A DNA stretch of 64,000 bases, taken from Micropruina sp. (lineage in GTDB: Bacteria; Actinomycetota; Actinomycetes; Propionibacteriales; Propionibacteriaceae). The notes under the pieces were generated by a model. That model had not been told where the DNA came from. It did not search any database and worked only from the letters and a program-made list of their open reading frames with translations. The first letter of the stretch is position 1. Every line of letters starts with the position of its first letter. Of the stretch, positions 8,791-18,303 are shown piece by piece. The stretch is taken from contig JADJTO010000009.1 of the NCBI GenBank assembly GCA_016711105.1, positions 1 through 64,000 on the forward strand, written 5' to 3'. Made by a program: the position numbers and the translations under genes.

Positions 8791-11700
8791 AGCCGACTGG
8801 GAAGCCACGGCCATTGAGGTCCTGGCCGAGCAGGGCTGGGAACCGAAGACAGGTGCCCAGATCGCGGGGGAGCGGAGCTCGTCGGCCGACCTGATCCTCA
8901 CCGACCGGGTGCAGGCGGCCGTCCGCAAGCTGAACCCGTCCGTCCCGGAGGTCTACCTGCGCCAGGCTGTCACCGAGATCCTCACCCCGGCCAGCCAGGA
9001 CGCGATCAGCGAGAATCGCCGGCTGCACGAGTTCCTCGTCCACGGCTATCGCGGGGTCACCTGGATCGACCACGACGGCGTCGAGCAGAACCCGACCATC
9101 CGGCTGATCGGCTCACAGCCGGCCGACAACGACTGGCTCGCCGTGCGGCAGGTCAAGATCGCCAACGCCGAACACCACCGGCGCTTCGACATCGTCTGCT
9201 ACCTCAACGGTCTGCCGGTGATCATCGTCGAGCTGAAACAGGCGGGCCTGGTCAACGCCACGTTGGCCAGCGCCCATGCGCAGCTGGGCACCTACCTGGC
9301 CGAGTTCCCGCTGGCCTTCCGTGCCTGCGTGGCCACCGTCATCTCCGACGGCATCACCGCCAGCTACGGCACGCCGTTCACCCCACTGCACCACTACGCG
9401 TCCTGGAACGTCGACGACGACGGCGAGCCGCTCACTCTGGGTGAATCCATCACCGACACCGACTACGACACCCCGCTGGAAATCACCTTCAACGGCCTCG
9501 GCAACCCGCAGCGTTTCGGCGACCTGCTGCGCCACTTCACCGCCTTCGACGCCAGCGAAGCCGGGCTCGCCAAGCGGATCGCCAAGCCGCACCAATACTT
9601 CGCCGTCCGCAAAGCCGTGGGCCGCACCATCCACGCGGCCAGCACCAACGGCAAGGCGGGCGTGGTCTGGCACACCCAGGGCTCCGGCAAGTCGATGGAG
9701 ATGGAGTTGTTCGCCAACCTGGTGTTGCGCGACCAATACCTGCTCAACCCGACCATCGTGGTGATCACCGACCGCCGCGAACTCGACGGCCAGCTGTTCA
9801 GGGGCTTCGCGGTCAGCACGCTGCTCCCCGAGAAACCGATCCAGGTCACCACTCGCGGCCAGCTGCGCGAGGAGCTCAGCCAGCGCACGTCCGGCGGCAT
9901 CCTGTTCACCACCCTGCAGAAGTTCAACAAGACGCTCGAGGAGCGCGAGTCCGGGGCCGACCACCCGCTGCTCAGCGATCGGCACAACATCGTGGTGGTG
10001 GTGGACGAGGCGCACCGCAGCCACTACGACGACCTGGACGGCTACGCCAAGTTCCTCCGCGACGCCCTGCCCAAGGCCACCCTGATCGCCTTCACCGGCA
10101 CCCCGATCAGCGGGGTCGAGCGCAACACCCGAGCGGTGTTCGGCGACTACATCGACATCTACGACCTCACCCGCGCGGTCGCCGACGGCGCCACCGTCGG
10201 GGTCTACTTCGAGCCGCGCCTGGTGAAGGTCACCTTCGCCGCCGAGGTGAGCGCCGCCGACCTCGACCGCGCCGCGGACGAAGTCACGGTCGGCCTCGAC
10301 GATGTCGAGCGCGCCCAGGTGGAGAAGTCAGTGGCGGTGATCAACGCCGTCTACGGTGCCCCGGCCCGGCTGGCGACCCTGGCCGCTGACCTGGTGAGCC
10401 ACTGGGAGACCCGACGGAGCAGGATGCGTCCGCTGATCGACGGCCCGGGCAAGGCGATGATCGTCGGCGCCACCCGGCAGATCTGCGCCGACCTCTACGA
10501 CCAGCTCGTTGCGCTACGCCCCGACTGGCACTCCGACAGCCTCGACGGTGGACGGATCAAGGTGGTGTTCTCCGGCACTGCGTCCGATACCGGCAACATC
10601 GCCAAGCACGTCCGTCGGGAAAGCCAGAATCAGGTGATCAAGTCGCGCTTGAAGGACGCCGACGACGAACTCGAACTGGTGATCGTCAAAGACATGATGC
10701 TCACCGGCTACGACTCGCCGCCGCTGCACACCCTCTACCTCGACCGTCCGCTCAGGGGGGCGCTGCTGATGCAGACCTTGGCCCGGGTCAACCGGACGTT
10801 CCTGGGCAAGAACGCCGGCCTGCTCGTCGCCTATGCACCGCTGGTGGAGAACCTGACCGCAGCCCTGGCCGAATACACCAAGAGTGACCAGCAGCAGCGT
10901 CCGCTCGGCCGGGAGGTGCACGAGGCGGTCGAACTCGCGCGCACCCTCGTCGCCCAGCTCGACTCCCTCGTCGCCGGCTACGACTGGGAGGCCCTGCTCG
11001 GCGCCCCCAGAGGCTGGGTCAAAGCCGCGCTCGGGCTGACCGCCTGGCTGCGCAACCCGCAGACCCCCGGGAATCAGGTGGCCGACGGTGAACTCGGCTT
11101 GGCAGGTCGCTACCGCGATCTGGCCAGCAAGCTGGGCCGGGCCTGGGCGCTGGCAGCGGGGGCGGACAACCTGACCGACATCGCCACCCGGGTGCGCTTC
11201 TACGAAGAGGTCCGGATCTGGATGGCCAAATACGACGCCGCCGAGCGAGCCGCCCGGGGCGAACCGATCCCCGCGGACGTGGCCCGACTGCTGCGTCAGT
11301 TGGCTGCCGAGGCGACCGGCTCGGGCGAGGTGATCGACATCTACGCGGCCGCCGAGATCGCGCCACCGAACTTCGACGAGCTGACCCCGGCGATGCTCGC
11401 CCAGGCGCAGCACTCGTCCAACCCGCACCTGGCGATCGAAGCCCTGAGGGACGCGATCCTGGCCGAGTCCGTCCGCTCCTCGGGTGCCAGCCTGGTCCGG
11501 CAACGAGCGTTCAGTGAGCGCCTCACCGCATTGATGCTCCGCTACACCAACTCCCAGCTGACCGCCGCCGAGGTGCTGATCGAGCTGTACGAGATGGCCA
11601 AAGACATAGCCGCCGAAGCCAAGCGCGGCGAACAGTTCAACCCGCCCTTGGCCCCGGACGAACTGGCCACTTACGACGCCATCGCCGACAACGAGTCCGC

Positions 11701-11938
11701 CCTGGACGTGCTCGGTCAGGACGTGCTCGCCGAGATCGCCCGCCAGTTGGTCGCGCTGATGCGGGCCGACGTCAAAACCGACTGGACCGTCCGAGAAGAC
11801 GTCCGAGCCTCCCTGCGGGCCAAGATCAAGCGACTCCTGCGCAAACACAAGTACCCGCCCGACCAGACGGAGGGTGCGGTCAAGCAGGTCATCGAGCAGA
11901 TGGAGCTCCTTGCGCCGCGGGTGGGCTCTCGCGCCTGA
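8774..11938 (+). CDS. hsdR: Type I restriction endonuclease subunit HsdR
   Basis: HsdR is the ATP-dependent translocase and nuclease of the type I enzyme. The N-terminal nuclease domain shows the PD-(D/E)xK pattern: RRFDIVCYLNG, then VIIVELKQAG, around residues 135-157. The motor follows with Walker A (TQGSGKSME, about residue 300), VVVVDEAHRSHYDD (Walker B/DEAH, about 410) and FTGTPISG. Then comes the second RecA lobe (MLTGYDSPPLHTLYLDRPL, LMQTLARVNRTF) and a long helical C-terminal domain. At 1054 residues it is full length and in one frame, unlike hsdM and hsdS. The ATG at 8774 follows AAGGAAAG and lies inside the AlbA gene. Confidence 0.93.
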   Translation: MALISEADWEATAIEVLAEQGWEPKTGAQIAGERSSSADLILTDRVQAAVRKLNPSVPEVYLRQAVTEILTPASQDAISENRRLHEFLVHGYRGVTWIDHDGVEQNPTIRLIGSQPADNDWLAVRQVKIANAEHHRRFDIVCYLNGLPVIIVELKQAGLVNATLASAHAQLGTYLAEFPLAFRACVATVISDGITASYGTPFTPLHHYASWNVDDDGEPLTLGESITDTDYDTPLEITFNGLGNPQRFGDLLRHFTAFDASEAGLAKRIAKPHQYFAVRKAVGRTIHAASTNGKAGVVWHTQGSGKSMEMELFANLVLRDQYLLNPTIVVITDRRELDGQLFRGFAVSTLLPEKPIQVTTRGQLREELSQRTSGGILFTTLQKFNKTLEERESGADHPLLSDRHNIVVVVDEAHRSHYDDLDGYAKFLRDALPKATLIAFTGTPISGVERNTRAVFGDYIDIYDLTRAVADGATVGVYFEPRLVKVTFAAEVSAADLDRAADEVTVGLDDVERAQVEKSVAVINAVYGAPARLATLAADLVSHWETRRSRMRPLIDGPGKAMIVGATRQICADLYDQLVALRPDWHSDSLDGGRIKVVFSGTASDTGNIAKHVRRESQNQVIKSRLKDADDELELVIVKDMMLTGYDSPPLHTLYLDRPLRGALLMQTLARVNRTFLGKNAGLLVAYAPLVENLTAALAEYTKSDQQQRPLGREVHEAVELARTLVAQLDSLVAGYDWEALLGAPRGWVKAALGLTAWLRNPQTPGNQVADGELGLAGRYRDLASKLGRAWALAAGADNLTDIATRVRFYEEVRIWMAKYDAAERAARGEPIPADVARLLRQLAAEATGSGEVIDIYAAAEIAPPNFDELTPAMLAQAQHSSNPHLAIEALRDAILAESVRSSGASLVRQRAFSERLTALMLRYTNSQLTAAEVLIELYEMAKDIAAEAKRGEQFNPPLAPDELATYDAIADNESALDVLGQDVLAEIARQLVALMRADVKTDWTVREDVRASLRAKIKRLLRKHKYPPDQTEGAVKQVIEQMELLAPRVGSRA

Positions 11939-12164
11939 GCCCAGCCCAAGCCCAAGGGGGCTCTATTGGCCGAGCCCGCCGGTTCGGACTGGCCCACGGG
12001 TGTACTGGCAGGGTCTCCCTGCGGCCGGTGGTCAGCCCTAGCGTGGTCATCATGGCGAGGATCCGCACCTCACGAACCGTGCCGAGTTGTCGTCTCATCG
12101 GCGTCGGGGTTCCCCGCTGTCCGCCCCTCGCCCACCGCGAGCCCATCAACGCAAGGAGATAAGC

Positions 12165-12576
12165 ATGGAGCGACTCCCCAAAGCCCCGACCACCAAGGCG
12201 CCCGCCGACGCGTTCACCGGCGACGTCTACTTCGACGCCACCCTGCGCGGCGTCGAACCGTCCCGGATCCGCGTGTACAAAGTTCGCTTCACCCCTGGTG
12301 CCCGAACGGCTTGGCACAAACACACCTGCGGCCAAACCCTGCACGCCACCGACGGCGTGGGCCTGGTCGTCACCGCGGAGACGGTGATCGTGCTGCGCGA
12401 GGGACACAGTGTGGACGCCACCCGATGAGTGGCACTGGCACGGAGCCGCCCCGGAGAACTTCATGGCGCATCTGGCCATGTGGGAAGGCCCCGACCCCGC
12501 CCTCGACCTGCTCGAAACCGTCTGGGGTGAGCACGTCACCGACACCGAGTACGCCGCCGCGTCCGCCCTCATCTAG
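12165..12576 (+). CDS. Cupin-domain protein (one frameshift)
   Basis: The start at 12165 is fixed by an AAGGAGAT site. The protein carries a cupin core: VRFTPGARTAWHKHTCGQTLHATDGVGLV supplies the metal-binding HKH and glutamine, and DEWHWHGAAPENFMAHLAMWE supplies the second motif histidine. The first frame stops at 12426-12428 just after EGHSVD. The second cupin motif is one frame away and runs to a TAG at 12574-12576, so a small indel near 12420 is needed. About 137 residues restored. This looks like the YhhW/carboxymuconolactone-associated type of cupin seen beside decarboxylases, but no partner is present here. Substrate unknown. Confidence 0.7.
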
Positions 12577-12618
12577 ACGGACGGCGCGGAAGTGGGCCGT
12601 CAGCCCGCGGCCGGCCCG

Positions 12619-12963
12619 CTACTGCGTCGGATCCGGGCCAGCCCGGGCACGACGACGAGTTGATAGGCAGAACCCGGCGAGTTCGTCGGCCGCTCCGTCG
12701 ATGACCAGGGAATGGATGCCATGGCTCACGTTGGGCGTCTCGAATCCGATCGTGAAGCTTTGCCCCCGGATCACTCTGGCGGCGGTGCGCGGCCGGTAGC
12801 CAAGGCGCTCGATGGTCTCCTTGACCCGCTGGCGCATCGCCGGGCTGACCCCGTAGGCGTTCCGGATGACCTTGGAGACCGCGCCGCGCGATACACCGGC
12901 CGCCTCAGCCACGTCACGCAAGGCCGGGCGCCGCGGCGGCGTGACCTCCGTCCCTTCGATCAC
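12619..12963 (-). pseudogene. LacI-family regulator, N-terminal fragment
   Basis: A LacI DNA-binding domain is clear: PALRDVAEAAGVSRGAVSKVIRNAYGVSPAMRQRVKETIERLGYRP, followed by the hinge helix ARVIRGQ and the first strand of the sugar-binding domain (SFTIGFETPNVSHG). The frame then ends after about 115 residues where family members have 330 or more, and no other frame continues the domain. The start is uncertain: the open frame extends upstream to 13053, but the domain begins close to a GTG at 12963. I call it a truncated relic. Confidence 0.65.
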
Positions 12964-13217
12964 CAGGACACCTCTCCGTTCGCCCGACTCTCTTGGTGCC
13001 CTCAGAATGCCAGCAAGGCTGGCGTCATTCGCGCCCAACTCACAGCTTGGCAAACCAACGACAGGCGCAACCTGGGAGCGCGCGGTCGGAGTCTGTCAAG
13101 GTGAGTGCGCCGCGAACGACCCGGTAAGTAAGTCATCTCATTGATCCGCGGAGAGGGAGCTTCTAGCCTCGAGAGTGCCGCCGGCCGGGGGTCGACGTTG
13201 ACTCAAGGAGGAGTGCC

Positions 13218-13595
13218 ATGGGCAAGACATCAAAGGCGACCTCGACCTCGACCGAGAGCGTGCCGGGCTACGAAGGTCACTTCACCCAGATCGGCGATAT
13301 GACTGTCGCCTACGAGACGTACACCGAGGACGCGGATCTGGCGCCACTGTTCGTTGGTCTTCCCGACGACCTGTGCCAAGCCGCGCACTACGGCTACGTG
13401 ATCATGGGCAAGGTCGGCTTCCGGTACGCCGATGGATCGGTGGACGAGATCACGACGGGCGAGGCTTACGTTGCCACGCCCGGCCACACGCCCATTCTCT
13501 ATGCAGGCACCGAAGTGGTTGAGTTCACCAACACCGAGCAGCTGAACCAGACGATGGCGGCCGTGACGAAGAACATGGAAGCCGCCGGAAGCTGA
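13218..13595 (+). CDS. Small cupin-like protein
   Basis: The 125-residue product starts at 13218 after CTCAAGGAGGAG, a strong ribosome site. The sequence has cupin-like strand order: DDLCQAAHYGYVIMGKVGFRYADGSVDEITTGEAYVATPGHTP has the glycine pattern GYVIMG-(x)-GE-AYV-PGHTP of the two cupin motifs, though only a few histidines are kept. Known relatives are annotated as cupin-domain or hypothetical proteins. No operon partner is visible; the gene stands alone between the LacI fragment and the protease. Function unknown. Confidence 0.65.
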   Translation: MGKTSKATSTSTESVPGYEGHFTQIGDMTVAYETYTEDADLAPLFVGLPDDLCQAAHYGYVIMGKVGFRYADGSVDEITTGEAYVATPGHTPILYAGTEVVEFTNTEQLNQTMAAVTKNMEAAGS

Positions 13596-13802
13596 GCCGG
13601 GACGCGTTGCCACCACCAAGGCCCCGGCTCGCCGCGCCGTCGATCCCGGGGTTGTTGAGACGCGGACGTGAAAGCGCGCTCGGGATGAACCACTGCGTCA
13701 CCGAGGGAAACGTCTCGACGTAAATGAGCACAATTGCGCCTTCGGCCCTCGTGGGCCGATCCTTATGCTGACGCCCGAGGGTTATTCCGAAGGTGTTGGA
13801 CT

Positions 13803-13820
13803 AGCCCCGGCTTCGGGGCT
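13803..13820. terminator. Stem-loop between cupin-like gene and protease
   Basis: AGCCCCG and CGGGGCT form a perfect 7-bp stem with a GCTT loop. It lies 208 bp after the cupin-like stop and 68 bp before the protease start. No T-tract follows, so it could also be a structured leader. Confidence 0.35.
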
Positions 13821-13887
13821 TAGGTACGGGCGCACGTCACGTTGAACTTGGCCGTGGGCTTGGGGGCTCCTTCTGAGGGGGCTTTTG

Positions 13888-16080
13888 ATGGGCAATCAGG
13901 ACACGTCAGCGGGATCACCGGGTCAACTTCAGGTGAGGTCGTCAGCGACGGGGCAGGTCTGGCGCATCCAGCCCGGGGAAACCGCGGACCTACGCCGCGA
14001 CCCGAAAGCCCGCATCGCCCTGCAGCATCCCAACGTCGCCCCCGCGTCCCACGCCATCGTCAAGGTCAGCGACGGCCAGTGGTGGCTCATCGCCGATCCG
14101 GCCGGTCCTGGCCTCTACCTGGGCGGGCGCCGGATACCGGCACTGATCCTGGACGGCCATCACGTGGTCGGCATCGGCACAGCGGTCGCTGGTGAAGAAC
14201 TGGAGTTCGATCTCCTGCCAACCGGGGTTCCGCTCGGCATTCCCCCTCAAACGCCTCCCCGGGCGGTTCAAGCTGGACCACGCCCGGCCACGGTCACGCA
14301 CACTCCACCCGTGTCAGCGGGAACGCCGGTGCACCCAACCATCGCCACGGCACCCGTGCCCGGCCAAGGCAACTTGCTCCAAACCACGCTGCGGCGAAGA
14401 GGCGTCCTGCCGGTCGCCCTGGTGGGAGTGGCGGTTCTCGCTGTGGTCGCGGTCCTCATGGGCAACGGGGCCGGTCCGGGTGGTTCCACCGGCCTGGCAG
14501 CCGCCAAGCGGGCGACCGTGAAGCTCGCCATGGTCGACTCTCAGGGCAAGCTTGTCGGCAGCGGCTCCGGCGTCATCGTCGACGAGACGGGGCTGATCCT
14601 GACCAATGCGCACGTGGCGGCACCCAAGTCCATCGGACAGGGCTACCTCTACGGTGCCGTTGCCGCCGCCGAACCGGAGGTCAGTCACGTGTTGGTCGGC
14701 GTCGTGGGCGCCCGAGACGACGAGCCCGTCTCCTACGCCTACCGTGCCACCACTGTTTCCCTGGACGGCTATCTCGACCTGGCCGCCGTCCGAGTCACCA
14801 GCACCGCTGACGGCGGACCGCTGCCCGCCGACTTCGAACTGCCCGTGATCCCGATGGGCGATAGTGGGACGCTGGCCACCGGTGATCCGTTGACGATTCT
14901 CGGCTTCCCCGGCATCAGCGGGTCGGACTCCCTCACCGTGACCACGGGAGTGGTGTCGACCTTCAGCCCTGATGCTCGGCTGGCCAGTACGCGCGGCTGG
15001 GTCGACACCGACGGACGGGGTGCCCCAGGGAACTCCGGAGGGCCGGTCGTTGATGCGAATCACCGACTGATCGGCATTTTCTCGCAGTCACGACCCGATC
15101 GGACGTCACCGGTCGTCTCGGGGCGGTTCAGGCCGATCGAAGTGGCCGCTGACGTCCTGACCCGTGGTGCCGCCGGTCAGGCCGGCGACGCAGGAAGCAA
15201 GCACCTTCCGGACGTAGCCTCGGTCTCCGGAGTGGCGGCCGGCTGGGGCCTGAAGGAGCGGTCCCGCTGTTCCACACCGGACGTGATGACCTCCGCAGCC
15301 GAGGCGCCCCGCATCATCAGGGCAATGTTCACCGTCTCCGGGGTCAGCGATGACACGATCCTGTTCCTCGCGGTTCGTGACTCCGAGGGACGCTACCTCG
15401 ATCCCACCGACCGCCACGACACGAGGTGGGCCCCCACGGCCGCCAACCGCACCTGCGCCCTCTTCGACCTGTTGACTCCGAGCGAGGGCAGATTCACCGC
15501 CGAACTGTGGACGGACCCGGCCGGCCCGCGTCCGGTGGCTCAACTCGACCTGGCGTTCAGCCAGGTGAGCGCCGGCGAGGATCCGGGGACCGGTGGCACG
15601 ACGCCCGGGCTGTGCACCGCCAACCTGAGTCCGACCAGCTGGTACAACGCGCCCAACGGCGTCAGTGTCAACGTTGACGCCGCCCTCGGAGCGGACGGCC
15701 AACCCGTGTTGCCCGCAGGACGCGCCCAGTTCGTCCAACCGTTGGGCGACGCCGGCGGACACGCCGACGCCGGCTCCGCCGATCAACAGGCCCGAGCCGC
15801 GGTGAAGCCCCAGCTCTCGGTCGGTCGATTCCCCGGATTCGTCTCCCAGCGCTGGCTCGTCGTCCTACGCGAAGGGCGGTATTACGCGGTGCACGGGCAA
15901 CACATCCCGGTCGCAAAGATGGACGAGAACGGACGCGTCGTGACCTACCCCCAGCCCTGCCTGCTTCGCCCCGGCGACGCCACCCTCGTTTCCTGGCACG
16001 CGATCTTCCGCGACAACGGTGGAGTGAACTGGCAATACGACTTCGTGAATGGCGCCGGTACGTGGACCAGGCTCGGGTAG
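13888..16080 (+). CDS. FHA-domain, membrane-anchored trypsin-like protease
   Basis: The ATG at 13888 is preferred over an upstream TTG. Residues 8-105 form a forkhead-associated-like domain (the SxxH signature appears as APASHAIVKV), so the cytoplasmic head may read phosphothreonine. A Pro/Thr linker leads to one membrane helix (VLPVALVGVAVLAVVAVLMG, about 172-192). Outside is a trypsin-like domain with the catalytic triad visible as TNAHVAA (His), YLDLAAVRV (Asp) and GAPGNSGGPVV (Ser), about residues 225-420. The final 300 residues are not recognised. The layout suggests regulated proteolysis at the cell surface under Ser/Thr kinase control; the signalling link is inference. It is about 730 residues and intact. 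Confidence 0.8.
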   Translation: MGNQDTSAGSPGQLQVRSSATGQVWRIQPGETADLRRDPKARIALQHPNVAPASHAIVKVSDGQWWLIADPAGPGLYLGGRRIPALILDGHHVVGIGTAVAGEELEFDLLPTGVPLGIPPQTPPRAVQAGPRPATVTHTPPVSAGTPVHPTIATAPVPGQGNLLQTTLRRRGVLPVALVGVAVLAVVAVLMGNGAGPGGSTGLAAAKRATVKLAMVDSQGKLVGSGSGVIVDETGLILTNAHVAAPKSIGQGYLYGAVAAAEPEVSHVLVGVVGARDDEPVSYAYRATTVSLDGYLDLAAVRVTSTADGGPLPADFELPVIPMGDSGTLATGDPLTILGFPGISGSDSLTVTTGVVSTFSPDARLASTRGWVDTDGRGAPGNSGGPVVDANHRLIGIFSQSRPDRTSPVVSGRFRPIEVAADVLTRGAAGQAGDAGSKHLPDVASVSGVAAGWGLKERSRCSTPDVMTSAAEAPRIIRAMFTVSGVSDDTILFLAVRDSEGRYLDPTDRHDTRWAPTAANRTCALFDLLTPSEGRFTAELWTDPAGPRPVAQLDLAFSQVSAGEDPGTGGTTPGLCTANLSPTSWYNAPNGVSVNVDAALGADGQPVLPAGRAQFVQPLGDAGGHADAGSADQQARAAVKPQLSVGRFPGFVSQRWLVVLREGRYYAVHGQHIPVAKMDENGRVVTYPQPCLLRPGDATLVSWHAIFRDNGGVNWQYDFVNGAGTWTRLG

Positions 16081-16118
16081 GCGTCCGACTCGGCCGCATC
16101 GCGCGTGCTTGCGGGCAG

Positions 16119-17348
16119 TCACTCCAGCGCGGGGATGATCACGCCGGTCACCAGCGGGTACAGGTCTTCTTCGGCCATCGGGTAGGCCGGGTTGTTGGCC
16201 GAGGAGATCACGGTCACCATGTGCTGATCGGGCACGATCGCGATCAAGTGACCCTCTGCCCCGCGGGCTGTCAGCACCAGGTGTCCGTTCCAGGAGAACA
16301 ACCACCAAAGCAGTCCGTAGTCGACTCGGCGATCACCCGGGCTCATGACTTCACGAATCCAGTCCCTGGGCAGTAGCTGTTTCCCCTCCCAAACGCCGCC
16401 GTACAGGTACAACTGGCCGATCTTGAGCAAATCGGGTGGTGTCAACCGGAGCCCGAACGCTCCCAGGGAAATGCCTTGGGGGTCAGTGGCCCAGCCGAAG
16501 CGTGCACGTCCGAACTCCCGGTTGTCGATCAGGAGTGGTTTGGTGAAAGCCGGACGCGTCGTGATGCCGAGAGGGTCGAAGAGCCTCTCGCGGGCATAGT
16601 CCAGGATGTTCCGGGGACGGTCAGGGTTGGCCCTCCTCAGGGCGGCTGACAGGACGGCCGCGACCAGGTGGCTGCTGGCGTTCGACAGCTCGAAGGCGCT
16701 CCTGCCCTCGATCACCAATCCGGCCTTGAGGAGGTCGTCGACGACGTTCCCGCGGGAAGAATACGGGGCGGTGACCGGATCGGACGCCGGGTCGGCGAAC
16801 CGCGTCGACATGGTCATCAGTTGTCGGAGAGTGACGGAGGCGACCGCGCGCGACATCGCTCCCCGGTGCTCGGGGAGCAGGCTGGCGAGGTCCGCCTCCA
16901 GGCTGGTGATGACCCCCTCGCCGAGGGCGATCCCGACCAACGTCGACAGCACGCTCTTGGTCACCGACCAGACGTGAGTCGTGTCGTCGGCCGTGAAGCC
17001 GTGTCGGTAGTGCTGGATTCGGGTTTTGCCCTCCACGCTGACCAGGACGGCGCGCACGTTGTCCAACGACACCGATCCGGTGTTGATCTTTGCCTCGATC
17101 GCCGCCTCCACAGCGACGAAGTCGAACGGCGGCTTGGGCACCGCGCGCGGACGGTCGCCCGGCCCGGGCGTGGCACAGGACGTGAACGCCGCCACGGCCA
17201 GCGAGAGCAACACCACCAGGATCCGCCGGCCCAACCGCAGGTGCCTGGATCGCCCGACCCCCGACGAGGCGAAGCCGAGGCCACGTTCTGTTGAGCCAAC
17301 GCGACCAGCGTCGGTGTGACCCGAGCGGCACGCCTGGCAATTCACCAT
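16119..17348 (-). CDS. Serine hydrolase / beta-lactamase-family lipoprotein
   Basis: The protein belongs to the class C beta-lactamase-like serine hydrolases. The nucleophile motif S-x-x-K is WSVTKS, the second motif is FELSNASS (Y/F-S-N type), and the third is in TARGAEGHLIAIVP. A lipoprotein signal (GRRILVVLLSLAVAAFTSC) precedes the mature part, so the enzyme is on the outer face of the membrane. The start is uncertain: an ATG at 17348 gives a long 58-residue leader, while a TTG at 17234 would start directly at the signal peptide. Substrate (peptide, ester or beta-lactam) cannot be told from the sequence. It is convergent with the FHA protease, leaving a 38-bp gap. Confidence 0.75.
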   Translation of the reverse strand: MVNCQACRSGHTDAGRVGSTERGLGFASSGVGRSRHLRLGRRILVVLLSLAVAAFTSCATPGPGDRPRAVPKPPFDFVAVEAAIEAKINTGSVSLDNVRAVLVSVEGKTRIQHYRHGFTADDTTHVWSVTKSVLSTLVGIALGEGVITSLEADLASLLPEHRGAMSRAVASVTLRQLMTMSTRFADPASDPVTAPYSSRGNVVDDLLKAGLVIEGRSAFELSNASSHLVAAVLSAALRRANPDRPRNILDYARERLFDPLGITTRPAFTKPLLIDNREFGRARFGWATDPQGISLGAFGLRLTPPDLLKIGQLYLYGGVWEGKQLLPRDWIREVMSPGDRRVDYGLLWWLFSWNGHLVLTARGAEGHLIAIVPDQHMVTVISSANNPAYPMAEEDLYPLVTGVIIPALE

Positions 17349-17459
17349 AATCAACGAGTGTTGCCCTTTGACGGACCCTTCACAAGGCTCGCCAGATCCC
17401 TGCAAGCACGTCTGGCCGGGTGTGCCTGGCCAGCCGTGCTTGCTCAGTCGGGGCGAGCC

Positions 17460-17936
17460 TCAGATCTTGAGGTCCCGGCGCAGTTTGTCGACGTGCCCGG
17501 TGGCCTTCACGTTGTACTGAGCAACGGAGATCGTCCCGTTCCCGGCGGCGTCCACGTCGACCACGAAGGTCGAGCGGATCACGCCCTGGATCTCCTTGCC
17601 GTACAGCATCTTCGTGCCGAACGCGCCGTAGGCGGTCAGGGTCTCCTTTGTCGGATCGCCGAGCAGCGGAAACGCGAGGGATTCCAGGGTTCGGAACTTG
17701 GCCAGCTTCTCGGAGGTGTCGGGGGAGATCCCCACCACCTGGTACCCGGCGGCGGCGATGTCGGCCAGGGCGGCGGTGAAGTCGATCGCCTGGGTCGTGC
17801 AGCCCGGGGTCATGGCTGCGGGGTAGAAGTACACGATGACTCGTCGACCGGCAAAGTCGGACAGCGACACCGGAGCGCCGTCCGCGTCGGGGAGGGTGAA
17901 CGAGGGGGCGGCATCGCCAACCGAGAGTGTGCTCAT
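17460..17936 (-). CDS. bcp: Thiol peroxidase of the Bcp/PrxQ type
   Basis: Bcp reduces hydrogen peroxide and organic hydroperoxides using thioredoxin or a similar thiol donor. The 158-residue product has the family N terminus (VGDAAPSFTLPDADGAPVSLSDFAGRRVIVYFYPAAMTPGCTTQ) with the peroxidatic cysteine in PGCTTQ. The usual resolving cysteine five residues later is absent (TTQAIDFTAA), so it is a one-cysteine type and must rely on another thiol, plausibly mycothiol or thioredoxin. It starts at the ATG at 17936 and is monocistronic, divergent from the DUF3618 gene. Confidence 0.9.
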   Translation of the reverse strand: MSTLSVGDAAPSFTLPDADGAPVSLSDFAGRRVIVYFYPAAMTPGCTTQAIDFTAALADIAAAGYQVVGISPDTSEKLAKFRTLESLAFPLLGDPTKETLTAYGAFGTKMLYGKEIQGVIRSTFVVDVDAAGNGTISVAQYNVKATGHVDKLRRDLKI

Positions 17937-18006
17937 GGGATGGCTCTACCCGCGGCTCGGGGGCTAGGGAGGAGCGGACTTCAGAACACGACCCAGGGAG
18001 AGCGCG

Positions 18007-18303
18007 ATGGCCGCCACGCGGACCAAGGCCGATATTGCAGCCGAGATCGCTGCCGCACGCGGACGGCTGGCCGGCAACGTCGAGGGGTTGATCAACCAGG
18101 TGCACCCCAAGGCCGTTGTGCAGCGCGGGATCGATGATGCGCGCAGCTTCGCCGCCGCTGAGTACGCCAGCGCCCGCTCTCAGTTCATCGATGCCCAGGG
18201 TGCCCTGCGCCTGGATCGGATCGGTCTGATCGCGGGCGCGGTCGTCGGCACGGTCACCTTCTTGCTGCTGGTTCGCTCGTTGGTGGGCCGAAGCCGAGCC
18301 TGA
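18007..18303 (+). CDS. DUF3618 family membrane protein
   Basis: The 98-residue protein begins with the typical DUF3618 segment (TKADIAAEIAAARGRLAGNVEGLINQVHPKAVVQRG), an amphipathic stretch ending in one C-terminal membrane helix (IGLIAGAVVGTVTFLLLVRSLVG). The family is common beside Bcp in actinobacteria, as here, where the two genes are divergent with only 70 bp between them. Function is unknown; no enzyme motif is present. GGGAGAGCG precedes the ATG. Confidence 0.8.
   Translation: MAATRTKADIAAEIAAARGRLAGNVEGLINQVHPKAVVQRGIDDARSFAAAEYASARSQFIDAQGALRLDRIGLIAGAVVGTVTFLLLVRSLVGRSRA

Noticed and set aside
7468..8928. 486-codon minus-strand frame under the AlbA gene
   Set aside because: Antisense shadow of a recognisable protein, no homology pattern.
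10514..11848. 444-codon minus-strand frame under hsdR
   Set aside because: Gly/Val-rich antisense shadow of hsdR with no recognisable domain.
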